From NCBI GenBank assembly GCA_916700875.1, contig CAKAKS010000072.1:34573072-34637071 (forward strand): a DNA stretch of 64,000 nucleotides. Direction: 5' to 3'. The stretch is from Sebastes aleutianus (Eukaryota > Chordata > Actinopteri > Perciformes > Sebastidae). Within the stretch, counting starts at the first letter, position 1. Every line of letters starts with the position of its first letter. The translations under genes were made by a program, and so were the position numbers. This document shows positions 23,601 to 34,981 of the stretch, piece by piece. The notes beneath the pieces are model-generated. The model saw nothing but the letters and a program-made list of their open reading frames with translations, was not told the origin of the DNA and did no database searches.

Positions 23601-23952
23601 TTTCCAGGACAACGAAGACGAAGTCGTCGTCCTCGAAGAAGCCTTGGAAACCCACGACGTTGGCGTGGTTGAGACTCTTGTGAATGGCTATTTCAGAGGA
23701 CATCTTCTCCCTCTGGTGCTGCTTCAGGATCAGCGACTTGGGCACGATCTTACCGGCGAACACCTGCTTGGTCTCCAAGTCTGTGATCTCGTAGCATTTG
23801 GCGAAACCACCTTTTCCCAGGAACCGTCCTCGGGCGTACCTCCTCATGGTGCGAGGGTCCACCAGCACCTCTGGGATCTCCTTCAGAGGAGCGGATTTAG
23901 GGTCGACATGTGCCGACGACGGGATCGCCGGCTTCACGATAGCTGCACTCAT
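17620..23952 (-). CDS. plk1: Polo-like kinase 1
   Basis: Mitotic Ser/Thr kinase acting at centrosomes, kinetochores and midbody. Coding exons, first to last: 23587-23952, 22624-22792, 22147-22291, 21677-21770, 21368-21593, 21205-21247, 20484-20581, 20303-20380, 19604-19758, 19243-19425, 17620-17814; 1752 bases, 583 aa (human 603). Kinase domain: GKGGFAKC loop (residues 46-53), Lys68, HRD Asp162, DFG at 180-182, activation Thr196 (equal to human Thr210). RRPL in exon 5 matches the destruction box. The polo-box phosphopeptide pincer residues are kept: Trp397, His521, Lys523 (human 414, 538, 540). The protein ends SKPSPAAH. It is convergent with palb2. Introns carry MITEs at 18240-18921 and 21903-22136 and degraded repeats, for example at 20770-20836. 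Confidence 0.97.
18240..18921. mobile_element. TATAGAG foldback MITE (plk1 intron 10)
   Basis: Arms of about 165-185 bases: the left arm (18240-18400) reads GATAGAGGCGGAGTCCCGCC and ends near AATTTTGCAAGTCAA. The right arm (18736-18921) is its reverse complement, ending GGGACTTCACCTCTCTATAG. The spacer is about 330 bases. Related to the 131-bp element at 13790. Confidence 0.8.
21903..22136. mobile_element. MITE, ATAGACTGTATATA family (plk1 intron 3)
   Basis: The left end CATAGACTGTATATAAAGATGG is imperfectly mirrored by the right end CCATTTTTATACACACAGTC. It contains the common fish phrase GCCCCCTGGTGGC. It lies wholly in the intron between the DFG exon and the next. Confidence 0.65.
22940..23400. 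repeat. degraded retroposon-like repeats (plk1 intron 1)
   Basis: Starts with AAGATAAGATGAGATAAGAT and TTCCTTTATTAGTCCC. A unit containing GAAATTCCACCTGAAAATATCAGG appears at about 23187 and again at about 23349, with a third match at about 25214. The two nearer copies flank an imperfect inverted region. The phrases are familiar fish retroposon tails, but the family is unassigned. Confidence 0.55.
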
Positions 23953-24318
23953 TGTTGGACTACTCTTCTGCGTGTTTAAAATAAACTATAAAACTCTTAA
24001 ACTAGTCTAAATATCGATTAATCTCTCCAAAGGGTCAAACTATTGTTAACCTCAACCGACGCTCGGGAAAACTCGCCTGCAAACACTGTGAATTCAAATA
24101 AAAACCAACTTTTAAAGCACCTTTTAACGTTATTCAAACAGTTAACTCAACTATAAAAGCCTAACGCATGCGAATATGAAGATTAAAAACCCTGTTGTAG
24201 ACGTGAAACTAGTCGTCTGTGGGGGTTTGCAGCAGCGTTGCTCTCCGTCCTCTGCTCCTCTTTGACAACAGACTCTGGTGCAAAATTTAAAATGCTGCCT
24301 CGGTTGAAATGGAGCTCT

Positions 24319-24432
24319 CTGATTGGTCCGCTCGATTTGAATTCGGAGCGGCGAAGCAAAGCATCCTGGGAAAAATTCAGTGTGAAATTCAGCCAATCAG
24401 TGAGCGAGAAAGTCGTATCCTGTGATGTGATT
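24319..24432 (-). promoter_or_regulatory. plk1 promoter: CCAAT boxes and CHR-like site
   Basis: Three CCAAT/ATTGG motifs lie at about 24321-24325, 24392-24396 and 24429-24433, with a TTTGAA (24336-24341) among them, 370-480 bases upstream of the plk1 ATG. Mitotic genes, PLK1 included, are known to use NF-Y at CCAAT boxes and DREAM/B-MYB-MuvB at CHR (TTTGAA/TTCGAA) sites. The motifs are seen; their use is inferred. Confidence 0.5.
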
Positions 24433-24520
24433 GGCTGAATGGTGTGGTTGCTAGTTTGCTCATCACACAGCACTGACGTAGATGTACGTTGACGTGATGA
24501 CGTAGTGTGAGAGGGATTTA

Positions 24521-24849
24521 ATCTAACAGTTGTTGAGCACAGTTGATGTGGGGTTTAGTGAGGAAAGGTTTTTTAAAGTCTTTACTCAAGTTAAAGTCAC
24601 AATAGCACTGAGTAAAAAACCCTCAATGTGTCTTTTAATAATAAAATGCACTTGACAATCAAAAGTGAAAGTAGACTAGAGGAGAAAAGTGTGGATCCAT
24701 GAGCACACTTTACCTTATTTACCTTTATATACTTTACATACCTCTGTGTATATACATATTTACTACTTCTCTATACATACTACATTCCTGTTTACACCTC
24801 TGTATATATATTTTTAGTACTTCTCATTATTACACACTACATTCCTGTT

Positions 24850-24926
<77 letters not shown>

Positions 24927-25483
24927 GGGAAATTCAAGTTTCCAGCATCACAGTTCCATTTTGCAAAACATGTTAGTAAAAAGGCAGTAAAAATGTTAGT
25001 AATGCAAAGTACAAAAAATATACCAGATATAAAAATACAAGGAGATGAACAAAACTGTTAAAACTGAATATAATGCAGGGTAACAGCTGTGATACAGGAC
25101 TATTAAAAAATTTAATATAGTGCAGAAGAGACTGTTAAAAATTAGTATAGTGCAGAAGAGATAAATTAAATGAAAAATGATATTGCACAGTGAGAATGAA
25201 TGAATGAATGAATGAAATTCCACCTGAAAATATCAGGTTATTGTCAGTTTTTTGGTGTGTAAGTGGTCTACTGGGAGCAGTGCTGGTTGTGGAGTCTGAC
25301 AGCTGCAAGAAGGAAGGACCTGTGATAGCACTCCTTCACACACATTGGGTGGAGCAGCCTGTTGCTGAAATCTAACAGTTGTTGAGCACAGTTGATGTAA
25401 GGTTTAGTGAGGAAAGGATTTTTAAATTCTTTACTCAAGTTAAAGTCACAATAGCACTGAGTAAAATCCTCAATGTGTCTTTT
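24521..25483. repeat. ~115-bp direct duplication flanking a repeat block
   Basis: Sequence 24521-24635 (starting ATCTAACAGTTGTTGAGC) recurs at 25370-25483 with few differences. Between the copies lie the (TAGA)n tract and a retroposon-like block (about 24960-25365). The first copy begins just upstream of the plk1 CCAAT boxes. Confidence 0.85.
24851..24926. repeat. (TAGA)n microsatellite
   Basis: About 19 uninterrupted copies of AGAT. Confidence 0.97.
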
Positions 25484-28400
25484 TTGTTGTTGTTTTTGTA
25501 AATATGTTTTATTGATTTTCAAAGATTTTATCCCACAAAAATAACAGATACAAAACATGTATAAGTCAAACAAAATAGATATCATTCATCAGATCTGTTT
25601 ACAAAGTTAAGTCCAAATTCCTTTCCCTACCCACCCACCCTACACTTCCACCCATCCATCCATCCATAGGATCACAGGTTACAGAATACATTTAGGTGCA
25701 TGAAGGAAATATATACAATAAACAAAAGACAGGGGGAAAACAAAAATAGGAAAATAACTTATAAAAAAAGAGAAAAATAAAATAAATAAATGAAAAAATA
25801 AATAAAAAGAAGATAAAGAGAGAAAAAAGAAGGGTGGGGGGGGAGGGGGCTGGCTGCTCACTACTGTAATATGACATTCATGTTTTATATCACTGACAGG
25901 CTCATGTAGGCTCATTCTGCCACTTAATGAGTATAGTTACTTCTACTTTTGATGTGATGAGGCTACTTTTACTTAATTAAACTTTTAAATGCAGCGCTTT
26001 TATTTGGAATTGAGTAGGCTACTTTTACATCTTGAATTTCCCTCGGGATCAATAAAGTTACTATCTATCTATCTATCTACATTGTGTTATAGGTACTCTC
26101 CATTAAATAAAAGATACTTCTTCCATCACAGCTGGTTTAACAAATGCAGTAGACATTTTTAAATATGAGGCTTGTTGAATTGTTTTCTCGTCAATAAGGG
26201 GCAGCATTTACACAAAATACAGTGTGAAAGGCACACGGTTATCTTGCATATACCTACAGTACTGCCACTACTACCATCTACTGGTGGACTTTCTGTTTCT
26301 ACTTCAGTTAGCATCATAACTTTCAAGTAGTAGCCTGCTACTCATTCTGCAACTGCTAATAATCATCATTATCATCATTATCATAATAAAGTACCAAACA
26401 GGGTGCCCATACAAAAAGCTTATAAATGGCCATGTAAGTCCAAGTGAAACAGAATACCTGTGCAAATGGCAAATAAATTCACTTGAACTTGATGTTATTT
26501 GACTCTTACTGCAGCCCTTATACAGCACCAGGCTTATTATTTACATCACTCCATTTGGTGAAAAGCACAGGTTGCACTCCAACAATATCACATTTTTAAT
26601 GTGCTGCAGCAACATCCTTGCCATGTCATAAGAAAATTGATTTAAATTTTGGGAACAAAACAGACCTTTTATAGTGTATCCTCTTCCATCAGCAGCATAA
26701 CTAATATCTTCTTCCTTACTGATGTTTTGGTGCCCACGACAGTGTTGTATTGGTTTTCAATAGTAGATAAGTAGAGGGAGATAAGAGGAGAACAAGTGGA
26801 TGAGGAGAGGGTAGATGAATGAAAGGACCATGAGATCCGTGGGCTTGTTTATCCTCTTTGTTCCACTTGAACGTGGCTTCATGCAATGTGAGGAGCTATT
26901 TTTATTTATGAAACACAGACTGATTTAAATGTTCCCTTTATGCATCCGCTGAGGCTAACAATGGCAGCGGATGTTCATCATCTTGAGGAAAGAATGAGAA
27001 AGGAAGAACTCATTTATTTATTGACCCACAATGTCAATTTAAAAATGTGAATTCTAATATTTGATGTCAACCTTTGCAAATTGTGGAGACAAGGAGAAAT
27101 AATTATTTATACTCCGGGTCCCTGCGGGCACCCAATGGTTGAAGGACCTCTTTGCAGATTTTAAAGCATTGTATTTGTAACAGTGTATGCTGACTGTAAA
27201 TAGCCAACATCTCACTCTAGTCCTGCAGCTAATGGAGTTCTCCGGGCTGAATTGTAGCGCTTAGACCTCAACAACTTTTTCAACTAGGCTATATCTCTGA
27301 AATCAGGATGCTTCATGTGGAGTGGTGAGGGTACTGACTAAATGTTATGGTCTTTGTAAATTAGAAAGTATAAAAGCAAAGTTGAATGCTGGTATACGTC
27401 CTTTAAGATAGGGCCTCTACTCAGCAGGAGTGAGGGGGGAATAACAGAATTAATTTTATATTTTTCAAAAGACGTACATTTACTGTACTTAAGTAGCCAA
27501 CAATTCGAGGTACTTTACTTGAGTAATTCTATTTTATGTTAGGCTACTTTATGCTTTTACTCATACATCTCAGAGGTAAATATTGTACTTTTCCCACTAC
27601 ATTTAGATATAGTTAGTTACTTTGAAGATCAAGGTTTAACATAATGATCAATATGATGCAATGCTGGTCTCATTGAATGTTTTTAAAGTGCTTCTAAAAG
27701 ACTTGGAAGCAAGCACATTTGGCTGTAGATACCTTATGATTCTGTAATTTATTCTTTGTCTTCATTTTAAATTGTAATGTCTGTTTTATGTCTGCAATCG
27801 TGTAACTGTGCTTCTGCCTAACTTGGCCAGGACACTCTTGGAAAAGATATTTTAAATCTCAATGAGTTTTACTCCTGGTTAAATAAATTTTAAATAAAAC
27901 TAAAAAAAAAATGCTTTAGATTATATTACAAAATTAGCTTTACTTCAACCAACTACAATATAAAAAGCTGCATATACAGTAATGTATCCGTAATTACAGG
28001 GGAGAACAGGGAGTGTCGTGACAATGGGTTAGTTGTAACACCGTCTGTTTGACCAATCAGAAAAGAGCTGCAGTGAGGTCATCAATATCATAGCCTATAC
28101 ACTCCCATTTGCTATTTGAGCTCACGGGAGAAGTGGCATAATGTCAAGGTGTCCCCATACTTATTATGACCTCATGTAATAGTTTATTACCACACCTGAC
28201 AGTATTGTTGAGCATTCACCTGCAGAGAAACAGATGCATGACAAGTAGTTGCTTTGCAAACATGCCAGAAAGGCTGCAATTCATGCCAAAAGACCTAAAA
28301 GTGCCACAGACAGTGAACAGATCCATATTAAAAGATGCCCGGCAGTTGCAACCATGTGGCTCAGGTTAGTCCGTCTGCAGGTTTGTCCTATTTAATTCGT

Positions 28401-29761
28401 TCCTGTCTTATTTGCTCTCTTATATTAAACAGGAAGTACTGACCTTCTTCAAGGGTAGAGATAAGAGATAGAGCAAACTAATGCACGCACACAAATGCAA
28501 GCTCACATTGACAGATTATCACAGTATCTGTTTGCCCACCGATAGCCACGTCGAGCCAGATAGTGTGAGTCAGCAGCAGACAGAGGGGGAGAGTTTTGGT
28601 CTGTATCTTGTGATAATAACGGCACGCTTCAGGAGGTAACAATGAGAAGGTTATCTAACAAAAACCATTGATGGCTTTATACAAATCAGACTGGCACTTC
28701 GTAAAGCTACCCATCTGTTGTGCTATCAATCTGTTTGACCACTAAGTGCTTCTCAAGAAATCCATGAAGGTGTGGTCCACTCAGGCGGTGATCATCAGGC
28801 TGCGGAAATGATCTACAAGATTTCTGAATGCTTAAAAATTCAGACCAAAACTACAACATATACTCAAGCTTAATTCCAGGGTTTTTAATAACAGGAAGTG
28901 TGCAGAATATGTGTGCATATGTGTGTTTGTATCATTACAGAAAACCTTCCATGACTACATGATGATAAACATGACTACACGTGTCTGTATCTTGGTCGTG
29001 TGTGCATGAATGACCATCTCTTTATGACCGCCAGACTTCAGGCTGTGAGTTCCTGGGAACACAATAACAAACCCATGTGGGGATAATGGACACAGAGCAA
29101 AACCAATAAGGGAAATGAGTCAAAGGTATGGCCACCAGGTAGGTTATAATCTACAGTATGACATGTTATATCAGTTTATGATGAGGAGTTTGACAGGTGA
29201 CACATGTTGAGGTCTGAGAATGACTTACAGTAAGTCACTAATGATTACACTGGTGGTGGACTGTAACTATTTAGTACAATTTTAAGGCAAATAGTGTACT
29301 TTCTAATCCATTTAATTCAACATTGACAAAAAGGTGATTGTTTTTGTTGAAGTCCATTTTAAAGGAGCTGGAAAATAGCACACTTGATCAATACTTTAGC
29401 TTCTAATTAATTGTTTTTACTCAGCTAGTTTTGTAAAACTTTCTGATTATGCATCTTTAGAGGATCTTATCTATAATCTTCTGTACTGTAGCATGTTATT
29501 TTAGCCTGTTTATGTTTTTGTCTTGTATATTGTAAATACATAGCAAATAACAGAGTAAAACAATAAACATAAAGAACACATAATAGCAGTACAACAAAAG
29601 GTGAGAACAGTGAAAACAGTAGTTAGAATTAGTTGCACCTAGATCAGATACAACATAAAAATGCTGTTTATACAGTAATGCACCAGTAATAAATAATGCA
29701 ATAGGTCTAATATGGATATAGCACTGACTGCTGCCAAGTGAGAGCTGTCACTTTAGGCTAC
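25484..29761. other. gene-poor intergenic stretch with retroposon tails
   Basis: No coding exon chain was recognised. Contents: a purine-rich tract at 25730-25850; a retroposon tail at about 26033-26080 (TTTCCCTCGGGATCAATAAAG followed by (ATCT)n); tail-like CAAATGGCAAATAAATTCA at 26463; dispersed fish repeats around 25930-26030 and 27470-27620 (GTACTTTACTTGAGTA phrases, shared with 30284 and 48568-49158); and a retroposon 3' end at about 27690-27905 (CTCAATGAGTTTTACTCCTGG then TTAAATAAA). The rest is unique, AT-rich sequence. Confidence 0.6.
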
Positions 29762-29765
29762 TTAA

Positions 29766-30240
29766 AGGACCAGTGTGTAACATTTAGGGGGATCTATTGG
29801 CAGAAATGGAATATAATATTAATAACCGCATGTTTTCTTTAGTGTATAATCACCTGATAATAAGAATCATTGTGTTTTTGTTACCTTAGAATGAGCCCTT
29901 CATATCTACATAGGGAGCAGGCCGTCTTCACAGAGTCCACCATGTTTCTACAGTAGCCCAGAACGGACAAACCACTGTGTTAACTTTCCTGCCTGGGCCG
30001 GAGTCAATAACGTTACTCGCTCCGGAGTTAACCCACGTCACTCCACTCAGCTGCCGGGAAACACGGGAAACCTCTGTTGGTCTTGAGGAGCTGCAGCATT
30101 CGGCGCCGCTCTCTCTCTTGCTTCACCACTCACTTCCTATGTACACACACACTACAGGCTCTGGCTCTGCTATTCTCGAAATGACCTAGGCTACTCGTAC
30201 AACAACTGGCTCTAGAGAGGGTCATTCGCGTTTCCGTGTC
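29766..30240. mobile_element. TTAA-flanked MITE family B, copy 1 (3'-truncated)
   Basis: TTAA at 29762-29765, then AGGACCAGTGTGTAACATTT. It matches the complete copy at 43577-44056 through CATATCTACATAGGGAGC and CCCAGAACGGACAAACC. The right terminus is missing; after about 30240 a different dispersed repeat begins. Confidence 0.65.
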
Positions 30241-30442
30241 GGCCGCCATAGTGAGCCAGTGGTGGATTGTAACTAAGTGCATTCACTGAAGTATTGTACT
30301 TCACTTGGGTATTTCCATTTTTTTGCTACTTTTTACTCCACTACATTTACTTGAGGACATAGTTACTTTGCAGATTCAGCTGCAAGTGGCGCTCACACAT
30401 TAATTCATCACTAATTATAATCCAATAATATAATGTACATTA

Positions 30443-31390
30443 CAGTTTTTCTCGATTGTTTACACACATTTTCTGAAAGCATGCCTCATACTCTCAGAAC
30501 TCTACACACAAATCAAAAAACACACACACAATGGGCAAAACCCCTCAATTCTCCTGCAAAATTAAACTTTACATTCAAAACAATGTTATTTCTTCTCAAA
30601 ATGGTATTTTGTTTTCAAATGACACACACAAACCATCATATGAATAGACATTTATAAGAACCAGTTGAACACTGATGTGCTCAATGTAAAACACTATGAT
30701 GAATGGAAAACACTTCTTCTCCATTCATCATAATGACTTAGGCCTTTTTTTTGTTCAGTGTTACACTTACTACAGACAGTACATACATAAGTGTGTTGTA
30801 AAATATTTTAGAATATTGTTTTTATACTCAGAACACACAAATACACGGTAACAAATATATTTTATTTTCCCCACAAAAACAATGTACACAGTGTACATCA
30901 CAACCAACACAAAGTTGCACATACAGTGGTCTACATACAAAACAACAGAGGAATTTACTGAAAAAAAACGAAAAAAAAAACTATGCTGCATCCTCTCTTC
31001 TGTTTCGGTCTGGCCACAGCACCTCATCCACATCACAAGCAATGTTTGCCCTTTTATGCTAAAGCTCTGATTGCTAATTGTAACACTGTGTGACAGGTGT
31101 TTGCCCATGTGATGAGTCAGTGTGCATAGTAGGGCAATTGACTTTAGAATTTTGAATGACAGTGTGTTCCTTGTGAAAACGAGATTTTCTTCATGAAAAT
31201 TGTGCCAAATGCAGAGAATTGTGTGTAGTGTTTTGAAAAAAGTGTGTTTTAGAACTGCAATTTGAGTGTAAAGCAGGAATTGTGCTTGTAGTTTAGCAGA
31301 ATTGGTTCAGGGGGTTGGTGCATGAGTTACATGTTGTGGTCATTGTGTGTCAAGTACCAGTATTTGTGTGTAAACAATTGAGAAAAACTG
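30443..31390. mobile_element. Tc1/mariner-type non-autonomous element
   Basis: TA (30441-30442) then CAGTTTTTCTCGATTGTTTA; the right end mirrors it as TAAACAATTGAGAAAAACTG followed by TA (31391-31392). TA duplication plus CAGT termini fit Tc1/mariner. The 948-bp interior has no recognisable transposase; a 112-aa minus-strand frame lacks a DDE pattern I could identify. Confidence 0.78.
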
Positions 31391-31608
31391 TATTATGAAA
31401 TGGGCCATTCTGCATAATGAGTGATGTTACTTATTTTTACACTGTGTTATTACTACTTTCTACTACTAGTTCAGGAGTGTTTAAAATGTATTTGTCATAT
31501 TGTGATTATTTCTTGTGTGAAATGTAATTATTAAATAATATGTAATTTAGCTTTGCCAATAATGTAACCTGAACATTCATGCCATTAAAGCCTTTGAATT
31601 TGAATTTG

Positions 31609-31884
<276 letters not shown>

Positions 31885-32015
31885 AGCATGAAAAGAGGAG
31901 ACCCAGAGTATCACCGGAGCGTGCTGTGTTCATTTCGCCGCCTGTAGTCGTCTATTCTCGGGAGGACCATCTGTCAGCTCCGGTCCACACTCACATACAC
32001 ACAGACCAGTCCAGC

Positions 32016-32672
32016 ATGTCTCTGTCGGGTCGTCCCAACACGGTCCGGTTGGTGTTCCTCGGTGCAGCCGGTGTCGGTAAGAGCGCACTCATCCTCCGGT
32101 TCCTCCACGACAGCTTCGAGCACAAGTACACGCGCACAGTGGAGGAGCTCCATGTGCTGGAGTACGACAACCCCACCGGGGGGGGCTCCGGTAAGATGCG
32201 TCTGGAGATCCTGGATACCAGCGGCAGCTACTCCTTCCCGGCCATGCGGGAGCTCAGCATCCGCCACAGCGACGCCTTCGCCCTGGTGTACGCGGTGGAC
32301 GACCCTGGCTCTCTGGAGGAGGTGCGGAGGCTCCGGGACGAGATCCTGCAGCTGCGGAGCGGCAGCAGCAAGAGCGCGCCCATCACCGTGGTGGGCAGCA
32401 AGGCGGACCTGAAGGACACCGAGGGTCGCGTCCTGCAGGCGGCTGACGTCATGGCCACGGTGGAGGACGACTGGGGAGCAAACTTCGTGGAGGCGTCCGC
32501 GCGCACAGGTGGGAACACGGTGGGGGTGTTCCGCGCGCTGCTGCAACAGGTGAACCTGCCGCACCGGCTGAGCCCCGCGGTGGCGAGGAGGAGAGACACG
32601 GCGCCCAGCATCAGACCCGCAGGCAAGAAGAGACCACCTCTGAAGAAGAACAACAGCTGTACTCTGTCATAG
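32016..32672 (+). CDS. Ras-dva-like small GTPase, single exon
   Basis: A 218-aa Ras-superfamily protein on one open exon. P-loop GAAGVGKS at residues 16-23. The switch II motif is DTSG (about 66-69) in LDTSGSYSFPAMRELS, so the catalytic glutamine of Ras (Q61) is absent. The NKxD motif is SKAD and the SAK motif is SAR (in EASAR). The C-terminus is CTLS, a CaaX box predicted to be farnesylated and preceded by a basic patch (KKRPPLKK). DTSG and PAMR.LS are shared by Dexras/Rhes and the Ras-dva family. The N-terminal half (VRLVFLGAAGVGKSALI, VEELHVLEYD, DAFALVYAVDD) best fits my recollection of Ras-dva, a regulator of anterior ectoderm patterning in frog and fish. Alternatives are other RASD/RASL members. 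I chose ATG 32016 because the in-frame open upstream stretch is promoter sequence. Confidence 0.8.
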   Translation: MSLSGRPNTVRLVFLGAAGVGKSALILRFLHDSFEHKYTRTVEELHVLEYDNPTGGGSGKMRLEILDTSGSYSFPAMRELSIRHSDAFALVYAVDDPGSLEEVRRLRDEILQLRSGSSKSAPITVVGSKADLKDTEGRVLQAADVMATVEDDWGANFVEASARTGGNTVGVFRALLQQVNLPHRLSPAVARRRDTAPSIRPAGKKRPPLKKNNSCTLS

Positions 32673-33091
32673 GAAGAACAGCTGGATGATGGACTTTGCA
32701 GCTGGACTGCTCGTGCTCAGGTGTTGCTGGTCATCACAGTATACTCTATACTTGGTTGGTCCAGAGGTGGAAAGTCGGAGGGAAAGGTCCCCCATGAACT
32801 ATTATGAAACTTTACTGTCTCTGGAAGTCTCAACAGTAGTACATTCTTCTGTACTGTTGTTTGTATATATTTCATTGTTTTTATTGGATTGTTTTCCACT
32901 AATTGGTTAGGGTTGTTTCTGCACATTTTGTGTACTTCTTGTTGTTGTTTAACTTTTGTTGTATTTTTAAAATTATGTTAGTTTAGATCTTTCTTCCCTT
33001 TTTTGTTATTGTTTTTTTTCTCCTGGGGTTGGGGGGAGGTCCTTTGTATAAGCCTGTGGATTGGATTTTGTGCAGTTTTATATATATGTGC

Positions 33092-33097
33092 AAATAA
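33092..33097 (+). terminator. poly(A) signal of the Ras-dva-like gene
   Basis: AATAAA within CAAATAAAAATAAATAAATA, 420 bases after the stop, implying a 3' UTR of about 32673-33115. Confidence 0.6.
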
Positions 33098-33115
33098 AAA
33101 TAAATAAATAATAAT

Positions 33116-33859
33116 AATTAGGGATGCACTTTATGTGTTAAAGATACCTTTTTTTTTATCTTGAATGAGTGAATAACATATTTGTTGTGACTTTTGTTTG
33201 CTGTTTCATACATTTCAATGCACTGCACCTCAAGCTTAAAAACTTTGACTGAGTGTAAGAGTATTATTAAAGTAGAAGTAATACCACAGGGTTAAAATAG
33301 TCTACTCCATCACAAGTAAAAGTTCTGCTTTTACAATTTTACTTAATTAAGAAAAAAGCATAGAAGTATTAGCTGCAAAATATACTGTAAAAGTATTAAA
33401 AGTGCTTGTAATGCAAAACGACCCCTGTCAGTATGATAGGGGAGACCGGGGATGATTCACCTTTTGTTCAGCCTCAGTAACTCAGTGATTGTTTGTGCTA
33501 GGTCTCTCAAACTTTGATACACGGTACCCATATTTCTCTACTACAAATAAAACTTGGACACTCACTTGGACGTCTATACTTCACAAACACACATTATATG
33601 AGTGAATGCCAAATGCAAAGAATTCCCTTGTTACAACCTACCCCACTATACTGGGTGGGGGTTGTAACACTTGCTGGGAATAGATAGCTGTGACAATAAC
33701 AGGTTATTTGCTGAAATAATATCCCCCTTATCCAATTTATGCAAGAACTCTATTGAAGAATAAACTGTTTTGAATAAAGTGAACAATTTAAAGTTACAAA
33801 AAAAAAACCATTTATTTCTTATAAACTTTGTAAACCACAAAAGCGTCATTGAGGTCAGC
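33116..33859. other. intergenic, no gene recognised
   Basis: AT-rich. GGGGAGACCGGGGATG at about 33440 resembles GGGGAGAACAGGGAGTG at about 28000, so both are probably remnants of one dispersed repeat. Confidence 0.5.
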
Positions 33860-34079
33860 TGGTGGCCCACAGTTGGTTTTCAAGTTCATCCCAAACGTGT
33901 TGGATGGAGTTGAGGTCAGGGCTTTGTGCAGGACAGTCAAGTTCTTCCACAACAAAACTGATGAAACAATTTCTTCATTTACCTGCTCTGCCACTAATTT
34001 TTTGGAAATAACCAAACAAAGTTACAGGCACACTAAAATGTAATGCTGTGGTAATAACATTTCTAACAGGAACTAGCCT

Positions 34080-34267
34080 AAATCGACTCTAAATTGCCCG
34101 TATGTGTGAATGTGAGCGTGAATGGTCGTCTGTCTCTATGTGTCAGCACTGTGATAGTCTGGAGACCTGTCCAGGGTGTACCCCGCCTTCACCAATGTCA
34201 GCTGGGATCGGCTCCAGCCCCCCCTCGACCCCGAATAGGGTAAGCGGTTACAGATAATGGATGGATG
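34080..34267 (+). repeat. LINE-type 3' tail with (ATGG)n
   Basis: Contains CCAGGGTGTACCCCGCCTTC, CAGCTGGGATCGGCTCCAGC and a GATAATGGATGGATGG tail, a very common teleost retroposon end. ACTAGCC occurs just before it (about 34073) and just after it (34269-34275), a likely short target duplication. A second copy on the other strand is at 61935-62215. Confidence 0.75.
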
Positions 34268-34275
34268 GACTAGCC

Positions 34276-34981
34276 CAGGGGTCTGCAACCTGCGGCTCTT
34301 TAGCCCCTCTCCAGTGGCTCCCTGTGGATTTTTAAAAATGGAAATGAAAAACAGTTTTTTGTATATATTTTTATTTTTTATTTATTATTGTTGTGAGTCT
34401 ATGGTACGACGGTACAACGGAGTATGAGGGCCACATTGAGGGAAAAAATAAAATCTGAGATTTTGAGAATAAAGTCATAAGTTTAAGAGAAAAAAGTCAT
34501 AATATTCTAAAGTAGTAATTTTACGTGTTATTTTCTTTTTTTCTCGTAAAGTTATGACTTTATTCTCGTAAAGTTATGACTTTATTCTCATAATATTACA
34601 ATTTTTTTCTCTTAAAGTTATGACTTTATTCTCGTAATATTACAATTTTTTTCTCTTAAAGTTATGATTTTATTCTCGTAATATTACGACTTTTTTTTCT
34701 CTTAAAATTATGACTTTATTCTCGTATAATTACAACTTTTTTCTCGTAATATTATAACTTTATTCTGGAAATCTCAGATGTTTTTTCCCTCATTGTGGCC
34801 CTAATACTCCGTAGTACATTTGCACTTTGGCCCTCACTGCATTAGACTTATATACTATATACTTAGACAATAAGCTGTGTTACCTTCATCACAATGCTCA
34901 AATGTTTTGCGGTACATGACAGATTTTTTTTTTTTTTTTGCCTAAAATGGCTCTTTTGATAGTAAAGGTTACTGACCCCTG
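34276..34981. mobile_element. hAT-type element with an internal satellite
   Basis: The ends CAGGGGTCTGCAACC and GGTTACTGACCCCTG are imperfect inverted repeats. Flanks 34268-34275 (GACTAGCC) and 34982-34989 (GATTAGCC) match at 7 of 8 bases. The core (about 34450-34790) is an array of variants of TTATGACTTTATTCTCGTAA, in both orientations. No transposase. Confidence 0.82.

Noticed and set aside
24851..24926. Regular repeat considered as a CRISPR-like array
   Set aside because: A continuous 4-bp microsatellite without spacers, in a vertebrate genome.
30770..31108. 112-aa minus-strand frame as a possible transposase
   Set aside because: Lies inside the Tc1/mariner-type element but is too short and lacks a helix-turn-helix or DDE pattern.
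31974..32653. 196- and 141-aa minus-strand frames
   Set aside because: Antisense shadows of the GC-rich GTPase exon.
32016..32672. Assignment of the GTPase to RASD1/RASD2 (Dexras/Rhes)
   Set aside because: It shares DTSG and PAMR.LS, but lacks the long C-terminal extension and the N-terminal text of Rhes as I recall it; Ras-dva fits better.
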